A stretch of DNA of 64,000 nucleotides from JAJZKE01 sp963762395 (lineage in GTDB: Bacteria; Patescibacteriota; Saccharimonadia; Saccharimonadales; UBA4665). Where the stretch lies: NCBI GenBank assembly GCA_963762395.1, contig CAVXKL010000004.1:1-64000 (forward strand), in the 5' to 3' direction. This document shows, piece by piece, positions 43,478 through 53,668 of this stretch (position 1 is the stretch's first letter; every line of letters begins with the position of its first letter). A program made the translations under genes and the position numbers. The notes below the pieces were generated by a model. It made no database searches. It saw only the letters and a program-made list of their open reading frames with translations, and had not been told where the DNA came from.

Positions 43478-44640
43478 TCTATACTAACTCCAACAGCCTT
43501 AAGAAAGACTTTTGCACAACTGACCCAAGAATACTTTTCAGCTTGCTTTGGTCCATTGACTAAAGTTTTATGACTGATAGTATCCATTTTATCTATATAG
43601 CTTTCTATCGCTTTTACCAAACCATCAATATCATTACTATCTAGAGTCAATGCAGCTTCGCCGACCACTTCTGGTAGAGAGGAATTGTTTGCACATATAA
43701 CTGGCGTACCACAAGCAAGTGCTTCTATCGGAGGCATACCAAAACCCTCATAATGGCTGGGGTAAACCAACATCTTTGCCCCTGAGATAATCGCCGGCTT
43801 ATCCTTATCTGATACATACTTGCTTGGTCTGATAATGTTGCAGCCACCTTCGACTTTTTTTACAATATCGTCAAATAGTTCATCAGTATTCCAACCAGTT
43901 ACACCGACCAATAGTAGAGCAAGCGAGTCGCTAATCTTTTTAGGCAAGCGGGAGTAGGCTTCGACTAAAGAGTTTAAATTTTTTCTTGGTTCTAGGTTAG
44001 ACAAGGCTAAAATATAATCGCCTTTTACGCCATATTTAACTTTTACCTCATCAATTTCTGCTTGACTTCGACGATAAAATATTGCTGGATCAACACCAGG
44101 ATTAGCAACCTCAACTTTATTAGGATCTAACTTGTAAAATTTAATAATCTCGTCTCTAGCATTGCTAGAAATAGCTATAACTTTTCTAGTATTTTTAACA
44201 GATCGTTTAACTCCCTTAGATAGAAACTGAGCATTCTTCTCATCTGAGTATTGACGGTGAAGCTCATACGATAAGTCGTAGATTACCAAAGCTGATGACT
44301 TACTAAAAGCCAGTCTCATATCAACAAATCTAGGGAATATATACAATCCTCGTCCACACCACATATCAATTGGGGGGAGCCAGTTCCTGTGCCACAAAGC
44401 AGCCATATATCTAAATGGCAGCGGAAAAGTTTTATAGCCTATATGCTTGAACCCAAATTTCTTAAATTTCTTAACAGTATCTTTAGGTATTATTACTTTA
44501 ATCTGCGGCAGATTTTCTCTTCTATATGAAGCATCGTCAATAACTTTATCAATCCCTTTTAGCATTCCAAGCGTGTATTGACCTATTCCACTAAAATGTC
44601 CCTCAACTAGAGCTAAACCGTCAATGTATATTTTCTTCAC
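43474..44640 (-). CDS. GT4-family glycosyltransferase, copy B'
   Basis: 388 residues, a full-length paralog of the GT at 40,573-41,745, with the same EGHFSGIGQYTLGM start, ILALSNLEPRKNLNSLVEAY and HYEGFGMPPIEALACGTPVI donor site. Intact and probably active. Upstream (minus strand) lies the large membrane protein gene, 46 bases away. Confidence 0.87.
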   Translation of the reverse strand: MKKIYIDGLALVEGHFSGIGQYTLGMLKGIDKVIDDASYRRENLPQIKVIIPKDTVKKFKKFGFKHIGYKTFPLPFRYMAALWHRNWLPPIDMWCGRGLYIFPRFVDMRLAFSKSSALVIYDLSYELHRQYSDEKNAQFLSKGVKRSVKNTRKVIAISSNARDEIIKFYKLDPNKVEVANPGVDPAIFYRRSQAEIDEVKVKYGVKGDYILALSNLEPRKNLNSLVEAYSRLPKKISDSLALLLVGVTGWNTDELFDDIVKKVEGGCNIIRPSKYVSDKDKPAIISGAKMLVYPSHYEGFGMPPIEALACGTPVICANNSSLPEVVGEAALTLDSNDIDGLVKAIESYIDKMDTISHKTLVNGPKQAEKYSWVSCAKVFLKAVGVSIE

Positions 44641-44686
44641 TTTTATAAGTTTAACAAAGATATATAGTTACTAACATAAAGAAAGT

Positions 44687-46690
44687 CTAGTTGAGCTGTA
44701 CCACCGATACCTTATTCGCAATCCCGTAAGTATTTACCAAACCATCTATAGCTTTATAATCAACAGAGATTGTAGCTATCTTTAAGGGTTCTGGAGCACA
44801 TGTTTTTATAGCAGAAAAAAGACCAGACTGATTGTTTATTAATAAATTATTAAAAATTGCATTATCGCAGCTGTTTACTGGTTGGATTGATCGTAAAATG
44901 TTGCTTCCTATAATACTATCGCCAACATCGCCAGGTATATCGAAAATAACGGTCGCGTCACGTTTAGCTAATGGCACCTTAGCCCTATATGACAAGCTAT
45001 CGTAAAAATACTGGTTTTCACTAAAACTTATGCTTCGCCTCCCTCCAACGTATTTTAGCAAGCCAGGATCGTTTGGCGATTGAACGCCTACTATAAGTGG
45101 CAAACAAACAAGTAGACCACAAATAAACATAACTGTAGCGGCCAAATCAAGCCCGGTATTTATTAAATCCAATAGCCCCAACCAACCAACTATAGATATA
45201 GGTATGGCAATAATCAGGGCAGTATCAAGTGTTTTGTAGAAGTAATACTGGGAGCCATGAATAGTGGCAAACTGAAATAAGTAAATAACCAATGAAAACG
45301 CCAGCAAGAAAGTCATCAGAAGAGTCAGATCCGATATGGCTTTTTTAAGTTTGCCTTTAACAAGAAGATAAAATAATACTACGCCGATAACCACAAACCC
45401 AAAAAACGCCAAACTTGGTACGGCTATACTCCCAGGTGTGTCTACTCCCGTTTTAAATGATTGTGATGAGGGAGCGGTTATGATGATTAGTTGAACCAGT
45501 ATCCCCAAAACTATAACAACAAAGGCTGGCAAGAGATTTTTGATCTCAGAAACAAGGGCTATAAGATTTTTTCTAATACCATCTTTTGTGGCGGGGACAA
45601 AGAATGCAATTAATGCTGCCGCAGCAACTGCGGGGAATATCAAGACCCAAGACAAAGTCAAGCATGCAATTATTAAGACAATTGGTAATAGAACTCTAAA
45701 TTTTCGATTATGTGCTGATTCTTTATCTATTGTTAACTGGATAAAAAGAGGTATAGCTATTAACAACGATATAAGTACCGGTATGAAGGTATAGAAACCT
45801 TCCTTAAACTGTTCGACAACAATGTAATAAGAGAAGAAGCTAGCTGCACCTACCAACCAGAAATTGCTTAACCAGAGATGCTTGCGGCCACCTTTCCTAA
45901 GGAAGAATAAAAACAAATCGTAAATCACCCTAGCAAATAGAAAGGCCAATACGAAAGTCCAAAATATTTTTGTTAGTACATATGCTACTAAACTTTGCCC
46001 GCCAACTTTTATCGAAGGGTCAAACGATTTGATTATCATGGCATTAGCCACATACCAGCCTGAGGGGTATGTACTTATAGTGTCTTGAAGTACAACGTTC
46101 TTTGCTTGGTTAGAATCATAGAGCACCCCTCTATTTAGTTGCAATCGGTCGTTTATTCTGGACAGATGACTAGCATCATCCAAATTGGTGTTCATGAATG
46201 CTACTGCAGTTGCTGGAACGTTTATAGTGCCGTAATCTTTAAATGACTTTATCGTCGGAGCAGCCACGATTAGTACCAGTACGAACAATCCAATGCATAT
46301 CGCTATTACGTCTGGCAACGTGAATAATCTAATAGACTTGCTGGACAAAGTTTTGATCTTCTCTGCACCAAGCCGCCATTCCCAAACATAAACTAAGATA
46401 AGCACTAGAAATGATACCCAAATAGACGAATTTAACGGATAGTCATGATCGAATAGCCAAGCCGCCATAGCCACGGATTGAAGGATGGCTACATACAAAA
46501 CAACGGCTATGACAAGTTTGTAAATTTTGCTACTAAAGATAGAGTTAGAAAGTTTATCCTCTATGATTAGATAAGTTAAAACAATCGATAGTAGCAATAG
46601 TGCTGCTTGGTATCCAATCAGTATAAGCAGCAGGAGCCCAATAACCGAGACACCTATAAGCCACAACGGTTTGTTTTTTATAAACCCCAT
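44687..46690 (-). CDS. large multi-spanning membrane protein, unknown function
   Basis: About 667 residues from ATG 46,690 (MGFIKNKPLWLIGVSVIGLLLLILIGYQAALLL). At least 12 hydrophobic helices are visible to about residue 540, then a soluble C-terminal region (about 120 residues, VPLAKRDATVIFDIPGD...). It resembles GT-C-type enzymes in layout. I recognise no DxD or other catalytic signature, so no activity is claimed. Its position among glycosyltransferases suggests a role in glycan transfer, export or polymerisation. The in-frame start at 46,741 is a weaker alternative. Confidence 0.65.
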   Translation of the reverse strand: MGFIKNKPLWLIGVSVIGLLLLILIGYQAALLLLSIVLTYLIIEDKLSNSIFSSKIYKLVIAVVLYVAILQSVAMAAWLFDHDYPLNSSIWVSFLVLILVYVWEWRLGAEKIKTLSSKSIRLFTLPDVIAICIGLFVLVLIVAAPTIKSFKDYGTINVPATAVAFMNTNLDDASHLSRINDRLQLNRGVLYDSNQAKNVVLQDTISTYPSGWYVANAMIIKSFDPSIKVGGQSLVAYVLTKIFWTFVLAFLFARVIYDLFLFFLRKGGRKHLWLSNFWLVGAASFFSYYIVVEQFKEGFYTFIPVLISLLIAIPLFIQLTIDKESAHNRKFRVLLPIVLIIACLTLSWVLIFPAVAAAALIAFFVPATKDGIRKNLIALVSEIKNLLPAFVVIVLGILVQLIIITAPSSQSFKTGVDTPGSIAVPSLAFFGFVVIGVVLFYLLVKGKLKKAISDLTLLMTFLLAFSLVIYLFQFATIHGSQYYFYKTLDTALIIAIPISIVGWLGLLDLINTGLDLAATVMFICGLLVCLPLIVGVQSPNDPGLLKYVGGRRSISFSENQYFYDSLSYRAKVPLAKRDATVIFDIPGDVGDSIIGSNILRSIQPVNSCDNAIFNNLLINNQSGLFSAIKTCAPEPLKIATISVDYKAIDGLVNTYGIANKVSVVQLN

Positions 46691-46876
46691 TTTCTTAATC
46701 ATAACATGGTGAAATGTAAAATCACGCCCCATTTTCACCAAGATCCATCACACTAGAGCGTATCTGGCAATGATGGGTTAGCATCTCATGTTTTGAGTTA
46801 AACAAATTGCACCCAGTGTCCTAAATAGTAAAAAACTGCAATTTTTTGGTTTACCCACAAACAATTTTGCAATTTT

Positions 46877-49822
46877 CTATAACACGGTTACGTCTAAGAC
46901 AGTACCAGGATCGTTAAATAAGCCATTTGTCGACCCCTCTGCTACAGGTACAAAATACTCAGGGTAAATACCCGGAGCTAAGCTATCTGGATCTGTCATG
47001 GTAAAGCTGAATTGAGCAATTTGCCCTGGTTCAACCTCATCTTGATTAGGCGCAAGTGTAGTGCCATTGGAGTCATAAACTGCAGAAAAATTAAGATCAG
47101 GACGAGTGCAGCTTGGCCAGGTTGCCGCAAAATCGCTACACCTGTTTAAAATGCGATTAGTTGCCAAATGGACCGGGTAAACTCCAGCTGGCGCAGATCC
47201 GATAGAATTATTATCGTACCAAGTCTGATTGCCAGTATTTACGTAATCAATCCAAACATTGGCAGACTGACCGGGGCTTAAGCTAGGATAACCAGACTGG
47301 GCGTGATATGCATCAGAATAAACTGCTGGCAGCACGGTAACAGCTACATAGCTACCCATGTAATTGATTGCCCCGGTAGTTGTTCCCTCTATAATTGGCT
47401 GAAAATATTCGTTATACACACCTGGACCGACCCAATTTTCAGGCGACATAGTAAAGCTAAACTCTACTATCTGTCCTTCTTGAGCTATATGCTGATTAGG
47501 TGCAAGAGTTGTACCGTTTGAGTCATAGACGGCGGCAAAAACGGTAGCTGGGCGCTGGGCATTAGGCCAGTCATAATCAAAACCACTGCTTCTGTTAAGA
47601 ACATTTTCCGTTGCTAGGTGCGTGGGCATTGCACTTCTCCATGTAGCAGACCCAATGGAATCATCATCGTACCAGGGTTGATTACCAGTATTCTGGTACT
47701 TAAATATTACATTGCTGGTCTGATTAGATGCCAATGTCAATGTCGGAGTATTAGCTACAAACGAAGCAGAATAAGATATTGCTGCTATATTTGCAGGTAT
47801 AGTTGCGTTGACTGATGGTAAGGTAATACCACTATCATCAAAATCTGCATCAAATACAGTTGAAAGAGAAGAGTATGTTGTAGGAGCTAGTAGAGACACA
47901 GTGGTGTTCATTGTAGACCCAGGGCTTAGGCTTTGACCGAGTGTCTCTACAGTGTTTGTAGATGTCCAGCTACTGTTAGAAAATTGCTCTCCTGTGCTGG
48001 TGTTGAGCTCCACATTGTCACTAGTAGACGTATTACCTACATTTTCTAAACCTAAAGTTAACTGGCCGGGCTCATTTGACGTTAGAGAGATAGATGGGTT
48101 GTTAGTAACGTCTATAACTGCAGTTGAGGGAACGGTTATAGTCCATGAGATACCTAAATTACCAAAGTACCCATTAGATGTACCCTCTAATATTGGTTGC
48201 ATATATTGCTGGTAAGTACCAGCAGCATATTCAGGTGGTGGCTCCCAATTAAAAGCAAATTCTATAATTTGCCCTGGTTGGGCCACATTTTGGTTAGGTG
48301 CAAGAGTTGTCCCGTTAGAATCATAGACAGCTGAGAAATTATTGGCTGCCCTATCAGTTGAAGGCCATTCACCTGAGAAGGGGCTACTACTGTTCATAGG
48401 ATTAGTGGTAGCTAGATGTACAGGGTAGCTACCAGAAGGCGCAGAACTTATTGATTTATTATCATAAAGTGGCACATTACCACTGTTGTTGAGCAACAAA
48501 AAAGCACTGTATGAGGTATCAGGAGCTACTGTTGGGTAGCCACTTTGCCCCAAATAGCTAACATTAGATTCAGCGTTAACGGATACAACCATACTTGTAC
48601 CAGGGTTATTCAGTAATCCGTTAGAAGTACCTTCCACTATTGGCACAAAATACTGAGTATAAACTCCTGGTGCCAAACTATCAGGATCTGTCATTGTAAA
48701 GCTGAACTGGGCAATCTGTCCTGGTTGAACTTCATCTTGGTTAGATGCCAATATTGTTCCGTTAGAATCATAGACGGCTGAGAAATTAAGTGCTGGTCGT
48801 GAACAGCTTGGCCATGTTGCCGCAAAAACACTACAGTTATTTAAAGGCTCGTTAGTTGCCAAATGGACCGGATCAGTACCGGCCGGTGCGTCCACTATTG
48901 AGTTATTGTCATACCAAGTTTCATTACCATTATTTTGATATTCAAACCAAACTGTTGCTGATTGACCTGGATTTAGATTCGGATAGCCAGACTGAGCATA
49001 ATAGGAATCAGCATATGGAACAAACCAAAGATTGAAGTAATAAACAAAATTATAGCTCCCGCTGTAATATTCACCAGTTGTCCCATACTGTGGGAGACCG
49101 TTTATACCCTGAGGGTTATTGTAGACGTGGGGCGTATAGCAATATAGTTCTGAGGTTGAGACATCCGGTAGAGTGAAGTTTACATAGGCCGTGCCGTTGC
49201 CATCATAGAAAGTAACGTTATTACCAGGCGCTAGCGTTGTACTGTAATACTGCGTCGCACCAATGCACGGATAACTTAAAAGGGAATTCCACCAAGCACT
49301 GTCTCCGGTAAGCCTCTCGTAGTCAAATCTGAACTGCCACGTTGCATTGTCAACTTGATTAAAAAAGCCTGTATCGCTACCGCAAGAGAAGTATTCCATG
49401 GCACAGTTTAATTGGGAAGCAGTCGGGTTAGGCGTGGTAACTAGCGACTGCTCTTTCTGCATAGTGGCTAATATAACCTGGGGGTTAATACCGTAGGCTT
49501 GTGAAGCGTCGTAGATTATTTGGGCAGCGCTTCTGGAACTACCACAAGAATAGTAAGTCGCGTAGTAAGTATAGTGTGAGCCTGATGTACTGCCACAATT
49601 TTCAACATCAGAAAAACTAGCTAACCCACTACCTTCCGTTTGTAAAAAGTTCTGGATATCGGATGCACTCATTGTACCTTGAGCTACGAAGACAGAGTCA
49701 TCCATTAAATAATTGGTGTAATTATATGGTTCCATGGCTGAAACTGGCTTTGAAGCAAGATAAAGAAATGCCAAAAACCCTAGAGATAAAGCGCCGAGTA
49801 GTTTAAATAGTTTCATTTTCAT
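46877..49822 (-). CDS. large secreted protein with lytic-transglycosylase-like N-terminus and Ig-like repeats
   Basis: 981 residues. Signal peptide at 1-29 (MKMKLFKLLGALSLGFLAFL...VSA). Residues ~35-265 hold AAQIIYDASQAYGINPQVILATMQKEQSLV, a transglycosylase-like helix with a Glu (about 124), followed by YSGSYNFVYYFNLWF. Then four ~130-residue repeats with YDxNSIxxAPxG-xPVHLATN, NFSAVYDSNGTTLAPNQ and PGQIAQFSFTM. Repeats 1, 2 and 4 begin with a QSGYP motif; a different beta-domain lies between repeats 2 and 3. Many Asn-x-Ser/Thr and Thr-rich stretches make it a good glycosylation target. Probably an adhesive or cell-wall-remodelling surface protein. Catalytic activity is inference only. Confidence 0.7.
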   Translation of the reverse strand: MKMKLFKLLGALSLGFLAFLYLASKPVSAMEPYNYTNYLMDDSVFVAQGTMSASDIQNFLQTEGSGLASFSDVENCGSTSGSHYTYYATYYSCGSSRSAAQIIYDASQAYGINPQVILATMQKEQSLVTTPNPTASQLNCAMEYFSCGSDTGFFNQVDNATWQFRFDYERLTGDSAWWNSLLSYPCIGATQYYSTTLAPGNNVTFYDGNGTAYVNFTLPDVSTSELYCYTPHVYNNPQGINGLPQYGTTGEYYSGSYNFVYYFNLWFVPYADSYYAQSGYPNLNPGQSATVWFEYQNNGNETWYDNNSIVDAPAGTDPVHLATNEPLNNCSVFAATWPSCSRPALNFSAVYDSNGTILASNQDEVQPGQIAQFSFTMTDPDSLAPGVYTQYFVPIVEGTSNGLLNNPGTSMVVSVNAESNVSYLGQSGYPTVAPDTSYSAFLLLNNSGNVPLYDNKSISSAPSGSYPVHLATTNPMNSSSPFSGEWPSTDRAANNFSAVYDSNGTTLAPNQNVAQPGQIIEFAFNWEPPPEYAAGTYQQYMQPILEGTSNGYFGNLGISWTITVPSTAVIDVTNNPSISLTSNEPGQLTLGLENVGNTSTSDNVELNTSTGEQFSNSSWTSTNTVETLGQSLSPGSTMNTTVSLLAPTTYSSLSTVFDADFDDSGITLPSVNATIPANIAAISYSASFVANTPTLTLASNQTSNVIFKYQNTGNQPWYDDDSIGSATWRSAMPTHLATENVLNRSSGFDYDWPNAQRPATVFAAVYDSNGTTLAPNQHIAQEGQIVEFSFTMSPENWVGPGVYNEYFQPIIEGTTTGAINYMGSYVAVTVLPAVYSDAYHAQSGYPSLSPGQSANVWIDYVNTGNQTWYDNNSIGSAPAGVYPVHLATNRILNRCSDFAATWPSCTRPDLNFSAVYDSNGTTLAPNQDEVEPGQIAQFSFTMTDPDSLAPGIYPEYFVPVAEGSTNGLFNDPGTVLDVTVL

Positions 49823-49832
49823 GCCAAGATTC

Positions 49833-50393
49833 CTAAAAATTAACCATTATTTCGACTTCGTTAATCTGACGACCATTAGGCTCCGTACTGTAGACATCTA
49901 ATCTGCCAGAAGTGGCATATGCTTGATAATTGATTGCGGCCGAGAAGTTCCCGTTTACTACATTTAACGCTCCCTGAGAAATTACTCCGACGTCATTATC
50001 AATAAGCGTATATTGGACATTGTTCACTGTAGAAGTACCAGTTAGTGTAAAGCCTGAGCTAATGGTCTGATCGTTATATGGTTCTTTTACCGTTATTACA
50101 CCAGACTGGGATGTTGTCCATTGACTTTCACTAGTATTTACTGGCGTAGAAGAAGGATTTGAATTGTTAGTTGATGTTCCCTGACTGATACCATTTGATG
50201 TAGATGGGCTTTTACTAGTTGTATTAGATGAGGTAGATTGTGTAGTGATCTGATGAATTACGGGAGAAAGAGTAGTCACTCGGGGGTGCTGTCTATTGTC
50301 TATCAACAGGAATGCAATAACGCCCACACAAACAACAACCAATGCTACTGCTAGCAACTTAACTTTAACGTGTCGGGCCTTGTTTTTACTCAT
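49833..50393 (-). CDS. membrane-anchored Ser/Thr-rich protein with Gmad2-like domain
   Basis: 186 residues: a basic N-terminus, one membrane segment (LLAVALVVVCVGVIAFLLI), a Ser/Thr/Asn-rich linker at about 40-95 and a C-terminal Ig-like domain (ITVKEPYNDQTISSGFTLTG, with GRLDVYSTEPNG). This matches the Gmad2 pattern. It ends 10 bases before the start of the 981-residue protein, so the two are probably co-expressed. The linker is a candidate for O-mannosylation. Confidence 0.7.
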   Translation of the reverse strand: MSKNKARHVKVKLLAVALVVVCVGVIAFLLIDNRQHPRVTTLSPVIHQITTQSTSSNTTSKSPSTSNGISQGTSTNNSNPSSTPVNTSESQWTTSQSGVITVKEPYNDQTISSGFTLTGTSTVNNVQYTLIDNDVGVISQGALNVVNGNFSAAINYQAYATSGRLDVYSTEPNGRQINEVEIMVNF

Positions 50394-50554
50394 GTTTTTA
50401 TTTTAGCGCCTACAGGGAACATTATATACATTCTCAGCCTTTTTTAAAGAGTAAAAATTTAAAATGTTAACTATACCAGATCCTTTCTGCCAAAAATTTT
50501 AATTTGCGGCGACTAATGCGATATTTATCAGTTCTTCTAGTTTCGGCTAACCGT

Positions 50555-51316
50555 TCAATTAACGTATGTTTTGTTCAATCGATTACTGAATATTTTAGCT
50601 AGATCCATTAGTGATATAATTGAATTTTTCAAAATGTTTTCTGAAAAAGTACCGTCAGGAACTGATATCCAATCATTGACACGAAAGGTAGAAATTTTCA
50701 TATTGTTTGCTTTTGCTATTGCTAAAATTTCCATATCAAAACCCCAACCCAGAACTGTCAATTTTGAAAAACAAAGAGAGGATGCTTTTCTGGAAAACAG
50801 TTTAAAGCCGCACTGCGAATCCTCAACCCAAACCCCTCCGGCTAAACGAAATACTAGATTGCCACAATACGATATGAGCCTACGCAGAAAATTTGGATGA
50901 TGTGTGCGCAAGTTACGGGTGGCGATAACAACATCAGACCCGCTAAGATAGGTTTTATAGAACTCAGGCAAATATTTCAGTGGTGTGGCTAAATCGGCGT
51001 CCATAAAAATAACGGCCTGACCCTTAGCTCTTAACATTCCATATTGCACATCTCGACCCTTACCAACTCTAGGCCCAGGCCTCAGTAGTTTAAAATCTTT
51101 AAATAAGGATTGTTTAGAAAGTATTATCTCATGAGTTTTATCAGGTGAATCTGCTGACACAACGATCACTTCGATGTATTTGTCCTTAAACTCTTTATGT
51201 GTTTTAAGAAAGCTCGATAATTTATCAAGAGTTTTACCTATCCTTTTTTCTTCACTATAGGCAGGAATAACTATGCTTAGATCAGGGTGTTTTTTGTGTG
51301 GCTTTCCAGATTGCAT
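50555..51316 (-). CDS. ALG5/DPM-like GT2 glycosyltransferase
   Basis: 253 residues, GT-A fold: LSIVIPAYSEEKRIGKTLDKL, a VVSADSPDKTHE donor loop, RVGKGRDVQYGML and FMDADLATPL (the DxD metal site). The last two motifs are typical of dolichyl-phosphate glucosyltransferases, so it probably makes a polyprenyl-phosphate hexose. The exact sugar is inference. Minus strand, 23 bases after the PMT-like gene. Confidence 0.85.
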   Translation of the reverse strand: MQSGKPHKKHPDLSIVIPAYSEEKRIGKTLDKLSSFLKTHKEFKDKYIEVIVVSADSPDKTHEIILSKQSLFKDFKLLRPGPRVGKGRDVQYGMLRAKGQAVIFMDADLATPLKYLPEFYKTYLSGSDVVIATRNLRTHHPNFLRRLISYCGNLVFRLAGGVWVEDSQCGFKLFSRKASSLCFSKLTVLGWGFDMEILAIAKANNMKISTFRVNDWISVPDGTFSENILKNSIISLMDLAKIFSNRLNKTYVN

Positions 51317-51339
51317 ATTAGATTCCTATTGTTATACAT

Positions 51340-52848
51340 TTACTGTACTTGGTACAGAGTGAAGAATGTATTCTTATCTAACTTTACCGCTTGATAAACG
51401 AGTTTAACTTGCCAATTTTGAGGCGCTACACCTATTTCTCGACAATATGGACAAGGCGAGGAAAAAACCATATACGTTGGCGCGTATTTGGATTCTGCTA
51501 GTAAGAACGATGGTGTGGTAGGGCCTATAGCAGTTAGAGGCTGTATCACAATATTCCTATCATTATTTAAATAATCCTGCAAAGCGTCAGGTAATAAACC
51601 GAATACAGTTTCTGTTCCCAAGTATATTTTTTGATTTTTAGCCCTTGCTTCTAGAAGCGCAACAGTCTGCTTGACGCCAACCCCGCTAGGAAAACCAGCT
51701 ATATACTGATAATGATCTGATTCAGGTATTGGTGCTTTTGCAAAGTCTGTCAAAAGTAAATAATCCTTCCATAACATAGGAATAGCTAGCAGAAAGATTA
51801 ATAAGTACCCCAAGTACTTGATTTTTATTTTATTCATCAATGTAACCGCAGCGTAAGAAGCCAACACCAGCAATGGCAACGTCATAAAAAGTATGTATCT
51901 TGGTAAAAGACTTTTACCAAAAAACGCTAACACCGTTATAGGCAGCATAAACCACGCAAAGAGGAGTAGTTTTTCTTTTAAATACTTCTTGTTTATAAGA
52001 AATGCCAAGATTACCAACAATAATAAGGGTATCGTAGAGTAGCCAACTAACCAATCAAATAATATATGAGCATTAGCAACGACGTCTAAGAAAGGGTGTT
52101 TTATCCATTCCGAAAATGTATAAACAAAAGTGTCATTTTTGCTTGCCAGATTCTTATATAAAGGAGATAGCCTCAAAATAGAAGCTATTCCATATGCTCC
52201 AGCTACTACAACTACTGCTGTTGCCACCCACTTAAAAAAATCCTTATATTTACGCTCTGATTTATAGTCAAAAAGCACCAGAGAGAAGGGCAACAGATAA
52301 ATATAAAAATCGGCGCTAGATTTGGTTAAGAGTGCGCCGCCGATTACAATCGCAGTTATTATAGCAATGCCGAAACTTCTCCTCTTAACTAGTAGCACTT
52401 CCACGTAGAGTGACCAGACTGCAAAAGTGGCTACCATTGAATCGTATAGAGCCATTCTGTCGTATAGAAGACTAAAAGGGTAAAGTATATATATTAAGCA
52501 CGAACCTATGGCTATCCTCTTATTTTTAAACAGCTCGTTTGTCAAAAAATATAAGCCTAGCATAGTGAGGAAACCTGCCAGCACAGAAGTTAACCTTCCG
52601 GCCAATAATGGGTCATGGAATATTCGCAAAAAACCTGACATAACCCAAATAAACAAGGGCTGTTTGCCATCCGTTAGCGACACTAGTACCTCGTGAGAAT
52701 TGTTCTTGAAAAGTTCAGCCCAGCGGATATAGATGGATTCGTCAGTAAATATAGGGACGGACAGTATATTATATAAACGGGTCACAAAAAAAAGAGCCAC
52801 AATACTACTAATTATGATAATCGTGTGCTGTTTTTTTTGTCTAAGCAT
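51340..52848 (-). CDS. PMT/ArnT-type GT39 glycosyltransferase
   Basis: 502 residues with about 11 membrane helices. The first extracellular loop carries the acidic pair typical of GT-C enzymes (FTDESIYIRWAELFK), then KQPLFIWVMSGFLR. The family transfers a sugar from a polyprenyl phosphate to proteins or lipids outside the membrane. Linked in series with two polyprenyl-phosphate sugar synthases on the same strand, it fits a protein O-mannosylation route, but the acceptor is unknown. Confidence 0.83.
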   Translation of the reverse strand: MLRQKKQHTIIIISSIVALFFVTRLYNILSVPIFTDESIYIRWAELFKNNSHEVLVSLTDGKQPLFIWVMSGFLRIFHDPLLAGRLTSVLAGFLTMLGLYFLTNELFKNKRIAIGSCLIYILYPFSLLYDRMALYDSMVATFAVWSLYVEVLLVKRRSFGIAIITAIVIGGALLTKSSADFYIYLLPFSLVLFDYKSERKYKDFFKWVATAVVVVAGAYGIASILRLSPLYKNLASKNDTFVYTFSEWIKHPFLDVVANAHILFDWLVGYSTIPLLLLVILAFLINKKYLKEKLLLFAWFMLPITVLAFFGKSLLPRYILFMTLPLLVLASYAAVTLMNKIKIKYLGYLLIFLLAIPMLWKDYLLLTDFAKAPIPESDHYQYIAGFPSGVGVKQTVALLEARAKNQKIYLGTETVFGLLPDALQDYLNNDRNIVIQPLTAIGPTTPSFLLAESKYAPTYMVFSSPCPYCREIGVAPQNWQVKLVYQAVKLDKNTFFTLYQVQ

Positions 52849-52912
52849 TATATATCGATCTGACTATAACAGCCCTCTTTATAACAAATGATTTTAACAA
52901 ATTGTTTTTGCC

Positions 52913-53668
52913 CTAGGATGACAATACATTAAAATAAATAATTTCCCAAACAGCTTTAAGCCCGTCGTTAAAGCCAATCTTCTTGCCTTCAGCTTTAGTG
53001 CGCCCATAGTAAGAGATACCGGTTTCACATATACGGAGATGATCTTTCTCTTTAGATATTTTAGCAACGATTTCAGGGTTAAAACCGAATTGGCTTGATC
53101 TTAAAGTAGAGGCCTTATTTCTTATCCATTGGCCATCAAACATAATGTAGCAAGTATGGATGTCGCTCACATATAGACCGCTTAATAAAGCTGAGAGTCG
53201 CGTCATGAGCCTGTTCGCAATAGTATTAGCTAAGTAAACAACCCTGCGTGGTGCTCCTCCAGAAAACCTTGAACCAAAGACTATATCAGCCCGATCCTCC
53301 CTAAATATATCAAGCATTCTGTCGTAGTCTCTGGGATCGTATTCTCTATCAGCATCCTGAATTATAACGACATCACCATTTGATTCTAATATGCCTTTTT
53401 TTAAAGCCGCTCCCTTACCACGGTTTTTGTCAAAATATATGGCTTTAACTTCTTTATGTTCTTTCTTGAGATTTCTAATAATGTCAGGCGAGCTGTCTTT
53501 TGAATGATCATCAACTATTATTATTTCTTTAGCCGTATCTTTAGTTGGAGCCGCTATCACCTCTTTAACAATTTGTTCAATAGTAGCCTGTTCGTTATAG
53601 CAGGGTATAATAACTGATAGCCTCTTTATATTTTTTATGTCCAAAATTCTACATCCTACATTAATCAA
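52913..53668 (-). CDS. DPM1-like GT2 polyprenyl-phosphate mannosyltransferase
   Basis: 251 residues: LSVIIPCYNEQATIEQIV, EIIIVDDHSKDSS, NRGKGAALKKGI and IQDADREYDP (Asp-Ala-Asp metal site), a DPM/GtrB-like GT2. Its C-terminus shows no membrane helix, like soluble DPM1-type enzymes. Its 5' end overlaps the divergent GtrA gene by 32 bases, an unusual layout; a start a few codons later would remove most of the overlap. Confidence 0.83.
   Translation of the reverse strand: MINVGCRILDIKNIKRLSVIIPCYNEQATIEQIVKEVIAAPTKDTAKEIIIVDDHSKDSSPDIIRNLKKEHKEVKAIYFDKNRGKGAALKKGILESNGDVVIIQDADREYDPRDYDRMLDIFREDRADIVFGSRFSGGAPRRVVYLANTIANRLMTRLSALLSGLYVSDIHTCYIMFDGQWIRNKASTLRSSQFGFNPEIVAKISKEKDHLRICETGISYYGRTKAEGKKIGFNDGLKAVWEIIYFNVLSS

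Larger units (their letters stand above)
39185..44640. repeat. tandem duplication of a two-gene glycosyltransferase unit
   Basis: Left unit: copy B (40,573-41,745) then copy A (39,185-40,576), joined by ATGA. Right unit: copy B' (43,474-44,640) then copy A' (43,338-43,477, truncated), also joined by ATGA. The proteins have clearly diverged, so this is an old duplication and not a repeated assembly. Between the units lie the lectin and heliorhodopsin fragments. Confidence 0.75.
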
